7,163 bases of DNA. Source: Actinomycetota bacterium. GTDB taxonomy: Bacteria; Actinomycetota; Actinomycetes; S36-B12; UBA5976. Within the stretch, counting starts at the first letter, position 1, and the number at the start of each line of letters is the position of its first letter. A model generated the notes under the pieces. It saw nothing but the letters and a program-made list of their open reading frames with translations, searched no databases and was not told the DNA's origin. Below, piece by piece: positions 1 through 5,563 of this stretch. The stretch covers positions 1 through 7,163 of the forward strand of contig SXYE01000078.1 of the NCBI GenBank assembly GCA_005789325.1. Direction: 5' to 3'. The translations under genes and the position numbers were made by a program.

Positions 1-1
1 G

Positions 2-75
2 TGCCCTCGGTGGGACTCGAACCCACACTGTGCAGATTTTAAGTCTGCTGCCTCTGCCGATTGGGCTACGAGGGC
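2..75 (-). tRNA. tRNA-Leu (anticodon UAA) with a short variable loop
   Basis: Read on the minus strand this folds as a complete cloverleaf. The 7-bp acceptor stem GCCCTCG/CGAGGGC is perfect, T8 A9 follow, and the D stem has 3 bp (GCC/GGC) with an AATCGG-type loop. The anticodon stem is GCAGA/TCTGC with loop CTTAAAA (anticodon TAA, U33 present), and the T stem is GTGGG/CCCAC with loop TTCGAGT. The discriminator is A73, as LeuRS requires. The variable region is only ACAGT (5 nt), whereas bacterial tRNA-Leu normally has a long class II arm. The 3-bp D stem and the A15-T48 pair nevertheless look leucine-like. Only one base (C) after the discriminator is in the window, so whether CCA is encoded cannot be seen. 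It starts 18 nt after the uracil-DNA glycosylase stop on the same strand, with no terminator between, so it is probably processed from the eno-operon transcript. UUA codons are common in the neighbouring genes. Confidence 0.93.
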
Positions 76-93
76 AATAGGTACAGATTACTT

Positions 94-801
94 TTAGGTT
101 GAAATCAGTTTGGAAGCGGTTCCAAATACTTGATCCAACATCGCTTCGGTAAGTCTGCCAGTGAAGGTGTTTTGCTGACTGGGGTGATAGCTACCTAAGA
201 GTGTGATTTGCTGATTTTGCTTTAGATAAACACACTTGGCACCATGGGAAAACTTAACTTTATTTTTTGGAATAAATCCTTGTTCAAGCAAAATATCAAT
301 AGCTGCTTTCCAAGCAAAACTTCCCAAAGCTATAACTACTTTTAAATCTTTTTCAATAAATTTCCACTCCAAGTCCATCCACTTATTGCAGGTGTCTCTT
401 TCTTTTATGGTTGGTTTGTTATCAGGAGGAGCACATCTCACAGCAGTTATCACTCTTGCTTGAGTCAATTTCAAGCCATCTTTTTTATTAATTGATTGGG
501 CTTGATTAGCAAAGCCTGCTTTATGCATGGCTCGAAATAGCCATTCACCACTTCTATCTCCTGTGAAAATTCGGCCTGTTCTATTTGCTCCATGAGCACC
601 TGGAGCTAATCCAACAACTAAAAGTTTTGGTTTCTTATCACCAAATCCTGGAACAGGTTTTCCCCAATAAACCTCATTTTCGTAAGATTTTCTTTTTTCT
701 TTAGCAATATCTTTAGTCCACTTAACCAGTCTGGGACATTTTTTGCAGTTACAGATTGCATTTTCTAGTTGAGAAAGATTTTTTATTGGACTTGCGACCA
801 A
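94..801 (-). CDS. udgB: Uracil-DNA glycosylase, family 5 (UDGb) type
   Basis: Predicted 235-residue Fe-S uracil-DNA glycosylase that removes uracil, and in family 5 also other deaminated bases, to start base-excision repair. Motif 1 is GLAPGAHGANRTGR at residues 64-77, running into FTGD (79-82). The HG and NRTGR pattern is the family-5 signature, as opposed to the GE-G-PG-E form of family 4. Candidate cluster ligands are C19 and C22 near the N-terminus plus C123 and C138. The distal active-site motif is HPSQQN at 206-211, followed by TFTGRLT. The start is TTG. An in-frame TAG-TGA pair lies 8 codons upstream and no other start precedes the needed Cys pair, so TTG is the only sensible choice. 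Its Shine-Dalgarno is weak. It overlaps the 3' end of ppx by 19 bp, suggesting coupled translation. Family assignment is strong; substrate range is inferred from the family. Confidence 0.9.
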   Translation of the reverse strand: MVASPIKNLSQLENAICNCKKCPRLVKWTKDIAKEKRKSYENEVYWGKPVPGFGDKKPKLLVVGLAPGAHGANRTGRIFTGDRSGEWLFRAMHKAGFANQAQSINKKDGLKLTQARVITAVRCAPPDNKPTIKERDTCNKWMDLEWKFIEKDLKVVIALGSFAWKAAIDILLEQGFIPKNKVKFSHGAKCVYLKQNQQITLLGSYHPSQQNTFTGRLTEAMLDQVFGTASKLIST

Positions 802-1706
802 GCCACACCATCCAAAATATCTCTTTCACTAGCAATTAAAGTTTGTGCTCCAATTGCTTTCATCACTTCGTCTAACACGATTGATCCAGCTGTTATTACC
901 TCAATTCGACCTTCATGCATATAAGGCAAAGCTGCTCTTTGTGAAGGTGATAATGAAATGAAATCTTGCGCTGTTTGGCTTATTTGTTGAGCACTAATAC
1001 TTGCACCATGTAACACCTCTGGGTCATAGGTCTTTAGTTTTAAACTGTGTGCAGCAACTGTTGTGACAGTTCCAGCCACACCAACAATTGTTTGTGCTTT
1101 TTGCCAATCAACTTTCTTGGCAGCTTCTTTTAATGCGTTTCTTACATCTGTTCTGATGGCTTCTTCTTGTGCTTTAGTTGGATTTCCACCAGGAGTATGT
1201 CGCTCAGTCATGCGCACACAACCAACATCCATGGAATATACACCTGTTGGTTCTTGATCTCCTATTACTAGTTCAGTAGATCCTCCACCTAAATCAATAA
1301 TCAAAAAAGGTGCTTTATGTTTTTGTCTTAAAGATCTTGTTGCCCCATCAAAAGACAGAGCTGCTTCTTCTGTTCCTGCTATTACTTCAGGCACAATTCT
1401 TAAGCGATCAATTACACCTTTGATAAACATGGCTTTATTTTGAGCATCTCTGGTTGCACTAGTTGCTACAAATCTTAGATTTTCTACCTTGTGTTTAAGC
1501 AATATTTGTTCATATTCATCAATTGCTTTAAAAGTTCTTTCTAAGGCTCTAGGTGAAAAAGCGTTAGTTTTATCAACACCTTCACCCAGTCGAACAATTC
1601 TCATTTCGCGACAAACATCGGTTGCTATATTAGTTGAAGTGTCAATATCGCTAATTAATAATCGAATTGAGTTTGTGCCACAGTCAATAGCGGCAACTCT
1701 TTTCAT
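783..1706 (-). CDS. ppx: Ppx/GppA-family exopolyphosphatase
   Basis: 307-residue Ppx/GppA phosphatase of the short, two-lobed actinobacterial type (compare mycobacterial Ppx2), without the C-terminal HD-like domains of E. coli PPX. The family removes terminal phosphate from polyphosphate and/or the 5' gamma-phosphate of pppGpp; the sequence cannot decide which. Actin-like ATPase-fold motifs are all present: AAIDCGTNSIRLL (residues 5-17, phosphate-1), the GTEEA segment (111-115) that holds the catalytic glutamate, DLGGGSTELVIG (138-149, phosphate-2), VGVAGTVTT (208-216), and the C-terminal MHEGR...ITAGSIVLDE and SERDILDGV motifs (263-300). The start is ATG with AAGGAAG 4 nt upstream, and it overlaps the DUF501 stop as ATGA. 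The stop is TAA inside the start region of the glycosylase gene. It probably acts in the cytoplasm. Confidence 0.95.
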   Translation of the reverse strand: MKRVAAIDCGTNSIRLLISDIDTSTNIATDVCREMRIVRLGEGVDKTNAFSPRALERTFKAIDEYEQILLKHKVENLRFVATSATRDAQNKAMFIKGVIDRLRIVPEVIAGTEEAALSFDGATRSLRQKHKAPFLIIDLGGGSTELVIGDQEPTGVYSMDVGCVRMTERHTPGGNPTKAQEEAIRTDVRNALKEAAKKVDWQKAQTIVGVAGTVTTVAAHSLKLKTYDPEVLHGASISAQQISQTAQDFISLSPSQRAALPYMHEGRIEVITAGSIVLDEVMKAIGAQTLIASERDILDGVAWSQVQ

Positions 1707-2194
1707 TGTTCTTCCTTAATGCAAGCTTTGGTGGCCCAATTACCTAGTCTTATTAAAGCGTCATCTCCAACAGGATTTATGCCCGGACCAACTGCAAGTG
1801 AGTGAGCAACTAGGGCATGTAAACACTTAACACGATTAGGCATTCCCCCAGCAGAAATTTCTTCGATTTCTTCTATCACTCCATATTTGTTTCGTCTTTG
1901 TAAATAATCTTGATGAGCTTTGCTGTATTTTTCTGCAAAGTCTTTATCAGTTTTTAGTCTTTCTTCATATTCCTTCATTAATCCTGATGCTTCTAAAGTT
2001 CCAATCATGGAATTTAAATTTGCACATGTTAAATAGAAATGCGTAGGAAAAGGTTCCCCATCAGATAAAACTGGTTTTGTTGCCACGACTGTTGGTTTGC
2101 CACATTGACATCTATTTGCAACTTCAATTACCCCTCTGGGTGTTCTTCCTAGTTGAAGTTCAATTGCATCAATATCTTTTTGCTCAAAACTCAT
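1703..2194 (-). CDS. DUF501 family protein, function unknown
   Basis: 163 residues matching the actinobacterial DUF501 family, which lies between ftsB and ppx in many actinobacteria. Recognisable blocks are LGRTPRG (15-21), RCQCGKP (28-34), PFPTHFYLTCANLNS (48-62) and GGMPNRVKCLHALVAHSLA (116-134) followed by GPGINPVGDDAL. No biochemical function is established that I know of. C29, C31, C57, C124, H126 and H131 sit in the most conserved-looking blocks and could form a metal site; that is inference. There is no signal peptide or membrane segment, so it is likely cytoplasmic. The ATG start overlaps the ftsB stop as ATGA and no clear Shine-Dalgarno precedes it, which points to translational coupling with ftsB. 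Its own stop overlaps the ppx start in the same way. Confidence 0.92.
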   Translation of the reverse strand: MSFEQKDIDAIELQLGRTPRGVIEVANRCQCGKPTVVATKPVLSDGEPFPTHFYLTCANLNSMIGTLEASGLMKEYEERLKTDKDFAEKYSKAHQDYLQRRNKYGVIEEIEEISAGGMPNRVKCLHALVAHSLAVGPGINPVGDDALIRLGNWATKACIKEEQ

Positions 2195-2658
2195 TTCGGA
2201 GCATTCGGTCTAATTGCTGTGGTTTGATTTTCATTAATGATTTCTTCTCCCGAATCTGCTTCCAGCCAGGAGTTATATAAGTTTTTGTACCAAGGTGCAG
2301 GTGGTGCAGGTTCTCCTGCCCAAGCAGTAGCAGGTTGTGCATTGGTTATCACTTCTGGTTGACCGTCTAAACCAATTACGGAGAAGACAATTTCTCCTGG
2401 CATCACATAATGTAATCGCGCTCTTGCTTGTGCGGCAACAAAATTAGGATCGTTCCATTTAGCTTGGACTTCTCTTAAAAGTTCTACTTGTTTTTCACTT
2501 TGTTGCACTTGTATTTTGAGTGCTTCAATTCTTGCTCTTTGGGCCACTAAATCTCTGATAGGTGAAGCCAGCATCAAAATCAAAACAATGAAGGCAGACA
2601 GCATTATAACTAGACGACCATTTATTGATGGTCGTCTAAATTTTGTTTTACCTTTCAT
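2191..2658 (-). CDS. ftsB: FtsB/DivIC-like septum formation initiator protein
   Basis: 155-residue bitopic membrane protein of the septum formation initiator (FtsB/DivIC) family. Family members form a complex with FtsL and FtsQ/DivIB that activates septal peptidoglycan synthesis. It has a basic N-terminal tail (KGKTKFRR), one membrane segment at about residues 16-32, a coiled coil at about 36-66 and the actinobacterial family block WNDPNFVAAQARARLHYVMPGE starting at W68. A Pro/Ala-rich tail (about 107-123) and acidic C-terminus extend past the core. It follows eno by 18 bp. The in-frame TAA of eno lies just upstream, and ATG 2658 is the only start that keeps the positive-inside tail. The candidate Shine-Dalgarno AGAAGG is only 1 nt from the ATG, which is unusually close. 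A perfect 10-bp inverted repeat covers codons 7-16. Confidence 0.9.
   Translation of the reverse strand: MKGKTKFRRPSINGRLVIMLSAFIVLILMLASPIRDLVAQRARIEALKIQVQQSEKQVELLREVQAKWNDPNFVAAQARARLHYVMPGEIVFSVIGLDGQPEVITNAQPATAWAGEPAPPAPWYKNLYNSWLEADSGEEIINENQTTAIRPNAPK
2611..2638. repeat. Perfect 10-bp inverted repeat (hairpin) in the ftsB 5' coding region
   Basis: The arms are tagacgacca (2611-2620) and tggtcgtcta (2629-2638), with an 8-nt loop. In the eno-ftsB mRNA this gives a 10-bp stem that begins at nucleotide 21 of the ftsB reading frame and covers codons 7-16, just before the membrane segment. No T-tract follows on the transcript, so it is not a standard intrinsic terminator. A 10-bp perfect repeat with a short loop is expected about 0.05-0.1 times by chance in 7 kb (rough estimate assuming equal base use). 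Confidence 0.75.
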
Positions 2659-2659
2659 A

Positions 2660-2665
2660 CCTTCT
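2660..2665 (-). promoter_or_regulatory. Atypically close Shine-Dalgarno of ftsB
   Basis: On the minus strand AGAAGG is separated from the ftsB ATG by a single T, compared with 5-9 nt normally. No in-frame start with standard spacing exists downstream. Either initiation is weak, or ftsB depends on ribosomes finishing eno 18 nt upstream. Confidence 0.4.
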
Positions 2666-2676
2666 AATAAACCGCG

Positions 2677-3948
2677 TTAGAAGCGTGGAAATGCGGAGCG
2701 ACCCGCATAAAGTGCAGAACTTCCCAATTCTTTTTCAATTCTTAAGAGTTGGTTGTATTTTGCAACACGTTCTCCTCGGGCAGGAGCACCAGTTTTAATT
2801 TGTCCACCCTTGGTGGCAACTGCTAAATCTGCAATTGTGGTGTCTTCAGTTTCACCTGATCGATGACTCATCATGGTGGCAAATTTATTTTCTCGGGCAA
2901 GTTTAACTGCATCAAGTGTTTCTGTTAATGAACCAATTTGATTTACTTTCACAAGTAATGCATTTGCAGTTGATTCAGAAATTCCTCTTTGTAATCTAAC
3001 TGGATTTGTCACAAACAAGTCATCTCCAACTAACTGAACTTTGCTGCCAATAACATCTGTTAAGTGTTTCCAGCCAGCCCAATCTTCTTCATTCATTCCA
3101 TCTTCAATTGAAACAAGTGGGTAATCTGAAACTAGTTTGGAATAGTATTCAGCCATCCATTCAGAAGTTCTTGCTTCACCTTCGAATGAGTACTTGCCAT
3201 CCTTGTAAAACTCAGTAGCTGCAACATCTAGTGCTAAAGCTATTTGTTCACCTGGTTTAAATCCTGCTTTAGTGATTGCTTCTAAAATTAAATCAAGTGC
3301 TGCACGGTTGTTTGGTAATTGTGGAGCAAATCCACCTTCATCACCTAAACCTGTTGCAAGTTTTTTGCTTTTCAATACTGATTTCAGTGCGTGATAAACC
3401 TCAACGCCACCTTGTAGTGCATCTGAAAAAGTTTTGAAGCCAATTGGGGCAATCATAAATTCTTGAATTTCTACATCAGTATCTGCGTGAGCTCCACCAT
3501 TAAGAATGTTCATCATTGGTACTGGTAAAAGATTTGCATCTTTTCCGCCAAGATATTTAAACAGTGATTGGTTTGCAGATTGTGCTGATGCGCGAGCCAC
3601 AGCTAGAGAAACACCTAAAATTGCGTTTGCACCTAATTTAGATTTTGTAGGGGTGCCATCAAGATCAATCATCAATTGATCTATTTTTCTTTGTTCAGTT
3701 GAATCTAAACCTTTAATTTTTGGTGCAATTTCACTTTCAATGGCTTTAACGGCTTTTAATACACCTTTGCCGCCATATCTTTTTTCACCATCACGCAATT
3801 CATGTGCTTCAAATGCACCAGTTGATGCGCCAGATGGGACACCGGCTCTGGAAAGAGTTCCATCAGAAAGACCGATTTCTACTTCAACAGTTGGATTACC
3901 ACGAGAATCTAGAATTTCGCGTGCAATTACTTTTTCAATCGTGGCCAC
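2677..3948 (-). CDS. eno: Enolase (phosphopyruvate hydratase)
   Basis: 423-residue enolase, full length for a bacterial member. It interconverts 2-phosphoglycerate and phosphoenolpyruvate in glycolysis and gluconeogenesis. The N-terminal domain carries ILDSRGNPTVEVE (12-24) and the catalytic-loop SGAST (39-43). The barrel contains GGAHADT with H154, general acid/base E204 in GDEGG, metal ligands D241, E282 and D309 (in GDDLF), catalytic K334 in LLVKVNQIGS, the substrate loop SHRSGETED (361-369) and K385. Nothing essential is missing. The start is GTG, supported by AGGAGA 5 nt upstream and by the conserved enolase N-terminus. It is first in the operon eno-ftsB-DUF501-ppx-udgB-tRNA and has its own likely promoter in the divergent intergenic region. 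The protein is cytoplasmic. Confidence 0.99.
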   Translation of the reverse strand: MATIEKVIAREILDSRGNPTVEVEIGLSDGTLSRAGVPSGASTGAFEAHELRDGEKRYGGKGVLKAVKAIESEIAPKIKGLDSTEQRKIDQLMIDLDGTPTKSKLGANAILGVSLAVARASAQSANQSLFKYLGGKDANLLPVPMMNILNGGAHADTDVEIQEFMIAPIGFKTFSDALQGGVEVYHALKSVLKSKKLATGLGDEGGFAPQLPNNRAALDLILEAITKAGFKPGEQIALALDVAATEFYKDGKYSFEGEARTSEWMAEYYSKLVSDYPLVSIEDGMNEEDWAGWKHLTDVIGSKVQLVGDDLFVTNPVRLQRGISESTANALLVKVNQIGSLTETLDAVKLARENKFATMMSHRSGETEDTTIADLAVATKGGQIKTGAPARGERVAKYNQLLRIEKELGSSALYAGRSAFPRF

Positions 3949-3953
3949 TAATT

Positions 3954-3959
3954 TCTCCT
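3954..3959 (-). promoter_or_regulatory. Strong Shine-Dalgarno of eno, supporting its GTG start
   Basis: AGGAGA on the minus strand lies 5 nt before GTG at 3948. It is the best anti-SD match seen in the window and fits the high expression expected of enolase. Confidence 0.8.
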
Positions 3960-3983
3960 ATTTTTATATTCTTATTTGGCTTA

Positions 3984-4013
3984 ATCATACCTTCGTGTTG
4001 TGAAGAGTTTGAA
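3984..4013 (-). promoter_or_regulatory. Likely sigma-70-type promoter of the eno operon
   Basis: On the minus strand TTCAAA (4013-4008, 4/6 match to TTGACA) and TATGAT (3989-3984, 5/6 match to TATAAT) are 18 nt apart. The implied 5' leader is about 30 nt and contains the AGGAGA site. It overlaps the start region of the divergent oxygenase gene. Read from sequence only. Confidence 0.45.
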
Positions 4014-4025
4014 AGTGTGTAAATT
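3998..4025 (+). promoter_or_regulatory. Possible promoter of the divergent oxygenase gene
   Basis: TTGTGA (3998-4003) and TAAATT (4020-4025) are 16 nt apart. If used, transcription would begin near the ATG codons at 4027/4033, giving a nearly leaderless mRNA, a mode common in actinobacteria. Both boxes are imperfect and the call is weak. Confidence 0.2.
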
Positions 4026-4026
4026 T

Positions 4027-4893
4027 ATGAGCATGCTTGCACCTGAATTGACCTTTGGTGAACCAGACACAATTTCTAATGATGTCGGTTACTTTGGCCC
4101 AGAGACAATTACCTGGAGAATTCACTCAGATGTTTTAGCAGTTGTTGGTGGAGTCAGAGCTTTATTTTTACAAGCCCTAGAGCCTAGAGCTTTTGGTGGC
4201 GTACAAGCACATTCTCGTTACAGAGAAGAACCTTTTGGCAGATTATTAAGAACTGCTGAATACATCGGAGTTATTTCCTTTGGCACTAAAGAAGAGGCCG
4301 ATCGTGCTGCTTCAAAAGTAAGAGCGATGCACAAGGCTTTAGGTTTGGATGTTCCTGAATTATTACTTTGGGTTCATAACGGTTTCACTGATTCTCTGCT
4401 CGATATTGCTTTGAGATCTGGAATGAAGTTAAGTAAGGCAGATCAAGATAGATATGTTAGAGAACAACTAGTTGCAGCAAAACTTGTTGGACTTGATCCA
4501 TCAATTTGTCCATCTAATGTTGATGAGCTAAATACCTATTATCAAAATAAGCGTCATGAATTAGTGGCAGATAAGTTAGTTAGAGAATCTGCCCGATTTA
4601 TTTTTCTACCACCAATGAATAGATTTTTTAGATACTTAACTCCATCACAGTTATTGTGGGCAATAGTAGTGAGTCTTTCTTTTGCTGCTTTACCTCGTTG
4701 GGTTAGAAAAATGTATGGTGATTCATGGAGAGGCTCAACTTTGGCTGGGCCTAAATTTGCTGATGCTTCAACTAATTTAACTTTAAGAATATTGCGAAGA
4801 ATTCTTTTAAAACTTCCTAATAAAGCTAAAAAAGGTCCTCATGTGCAAGCAGCAGAAATTCGATTAAAACAAAAGATTAATTTAGTTTTCTGA
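4027..4893 (+). CDS. DUF2236 / MpaB-family putative haem-dependent oxygenase
   Basis: About 288 residues from ATG 4027, all-helical DUF2236 (MpaB, latex-clearing protein) superfamily. Characterised relatives are b-type haem oxygenases acting on isoprenoid or polyprenyl chains; the substrate here is unknown. Family blocks in this numbering are FGPETITWRIHSD (23-35), the LFLQALEPRAFGG stretch, HSRYREEPFGRLLRTAEYIG (62-81) and PELLLWVHNGF (110-120). R72 and T76 (an R-x3-T pair as in Lcp), H102 and H117 are candidate haem-pocket residues. A hydrophobic helix lies at about 209-222; there is no signal peptide. The start is uncertain: in-frame GTG 4000, GTG 4015 and ATG 4033 are alternatives, and only GTG 4015 has a GAAGAG-like site at normal distance. 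This is the only plus-strand gene, diverging from eno and ending 12 bp inside mazG. Confidence 0.88.
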   Translation: MSMLAPELTFGEPDTISNDVGYFGPETITWRIHSDVLAVVGGVRALFLQALEPRAFGGVQAHSRYREEPFGRLLRTAEYIGVISFGTKEEADRAASKVRAMHKALGLDVPELLLWVHNGFTDSLLDIALRSGMKLSKADQDRYVREQLVAAKLVGLDPSICPSNVDELNTYYQNKRHELVADKLVRESARFIFLPPMNRFFRYLTPSQLLWAIVVSLSFAALPRWVRKMYGDSWRGSTLAGPKFADASTNLTLRILRRILLKLPNKAKKGPHVQAAEIRLKQKINLVF

Positions 4894-5559
4894 TTTCTTA
4901 ATTTCATTTCGATATTGACTGATAGCTTTTCTCAAAGCTGACTCTGAATCTATTCCTCTTTCATTACACATGGCCACAAAAGACAATAAGAATTGACCAA
5001 CTTCTGCTTCACTATTTAGGTCTTTTTTTACGTCATTAACTAATTGATTTTCTTTTACTTGAGCAATTTCATCTTTCACACTTTTAACACGGGTAATCAA
5101 TTTATCTGCATGCATTAAGGCAGGTATTGCTACCGGAACTCCGTCCGTGATTGAAGTGCGATTTTTCTCTTTTTGTTTTATCATTTCCCAATTATTTTCA
5201 ACTTCAGAAGTAGTTAAATCCTTCGAATCAGCAAAGATATGAGGATGTCTCTTAATTAATTTATTTGTAATCACATCTGCCACATCATCAATATTGAATG
5301 GATCTTGAGAATGTTCTTGCGCAATTTTTGAATGAAAAACTACTTGCAGTAACACATCCCCGAGTTCTTCTCTGATGGCTTGTCTGTTTCCTGATTCAAC
5401 CGCTTCAGCAAATTCATAAGACTCTTCTAAGAGATATTCGATTAAACTTTGGTGTGTTTGTTCGTTATCCCAGGGACAACCATCTTTAGATCTAAGCAAA
5501 TCCATTAATTCGATAAGGCCTGCAACACCATTTTTAGCGGGCGGCTTTTGTGCAGACAT
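4882..5559 (-). CDS. mazG: MazG nucleoside triphosphate pyrophosphohydrolase
   Basis: 225-residue all-alpha NTP pyrophosphatase that hydrolyses (d)NTPs, including damaged ones, to NMP and PPi. The N-terminal MazG domain has the signature CPWDNEQTHQSLIEYLLEE (28-46), metal-site EExxE (E45, E46, E49) and EELGD (64-68), then LLQVVFHSKIA. The middle part KLIKRHPHIF (100-109) is the usual linker block. The C-terminal half still aligns with a second MazG domain (about 151-223) but has Gln where acidic ligands are expected (Q167 and Q189). It is somewhat shorter than E. coli MazG (about 263 aa). The ATG is 4 bp after the lipoprotein stop with no evident Shine-Dalgarno, so translation is probably coupled. 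Its 3' end overlaps the convergent oxygenase gene by 12 bp. Confidence 0.95.
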   Translation of the reverse strand: MSAQKPPAKNGVAGLIELMDLLRSKDGCPWDNEQTHQSLIEYLLEESYEFAEAVESGNRQAIREELGDVLLQVVFHSKIAQEHSQDPFNIDDVADVITNKLIKRHPHIFADSKDLTTSEVENNWEMIKQKEKNRTSITDGVPVAIPALMHADKLITRVKSVKDEIAQVKENQLVNDVKKDLNSEAEVGQFLLSFVAMCNERGIDSESALRKAISQYRNEIKKSEN

Positions 5560-5563
5560 TTAT

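Noticed and set aside
236..463. Plus-strand open frame antisense to the uracil-DNA glycosylase gene
   Set aside because: No recognisable domain and no convincing Shine-Dalgarno; the opposite strand is a well-supported gene, so it is a shadow frame.
1063..1257. Plus-strand open frame antisense to ppx
   Set aside because: Lies opposite strongly conserved Ppx motifs and shows no protein family pattern.
1489..1719. Second plus-strand open frame antisense to ppx
   Set aside because: It covers the Ppx N-terminal motif on the other strand; composition reflects the reverse of that gene.
2077..2280. Plus-strand open frame antisense to DUF501/ftsB
   Set aside because: Hydrophobic residues come from reverse-complement bias; no start signal or family match.
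2290..2340. Repeated gcaggt/tgcagg units in ftsB
   Set aside because: Low-complexity coding for the Ala/Pro-rich tail, not a repeat array.
2725..2743. Direct repeat caattctt x2 near the eno 3' end
   Set aside because: Explained by the coding sequence (Arg-Ile-Glu-Lys-Glu-Leu, repeated GAA/AAA-type codons); too short to mean a mobile element.
3740..4022. Two overlapping plus-strand open frames antisense to the eno 5' end
   Set aside because: They mirror conserved enolase sequence; the eno strand has start, Shine-Dalgarno and catalytic residues.
4924..4939. Hairpin agcttt-tctc-aaagct downstream of the oxygenase stop, considered as its terminator
   Set aside because: Only 6 bp, AT-rich, no T-tract after it on the plus strand, and it lies within mazG coding sequence.
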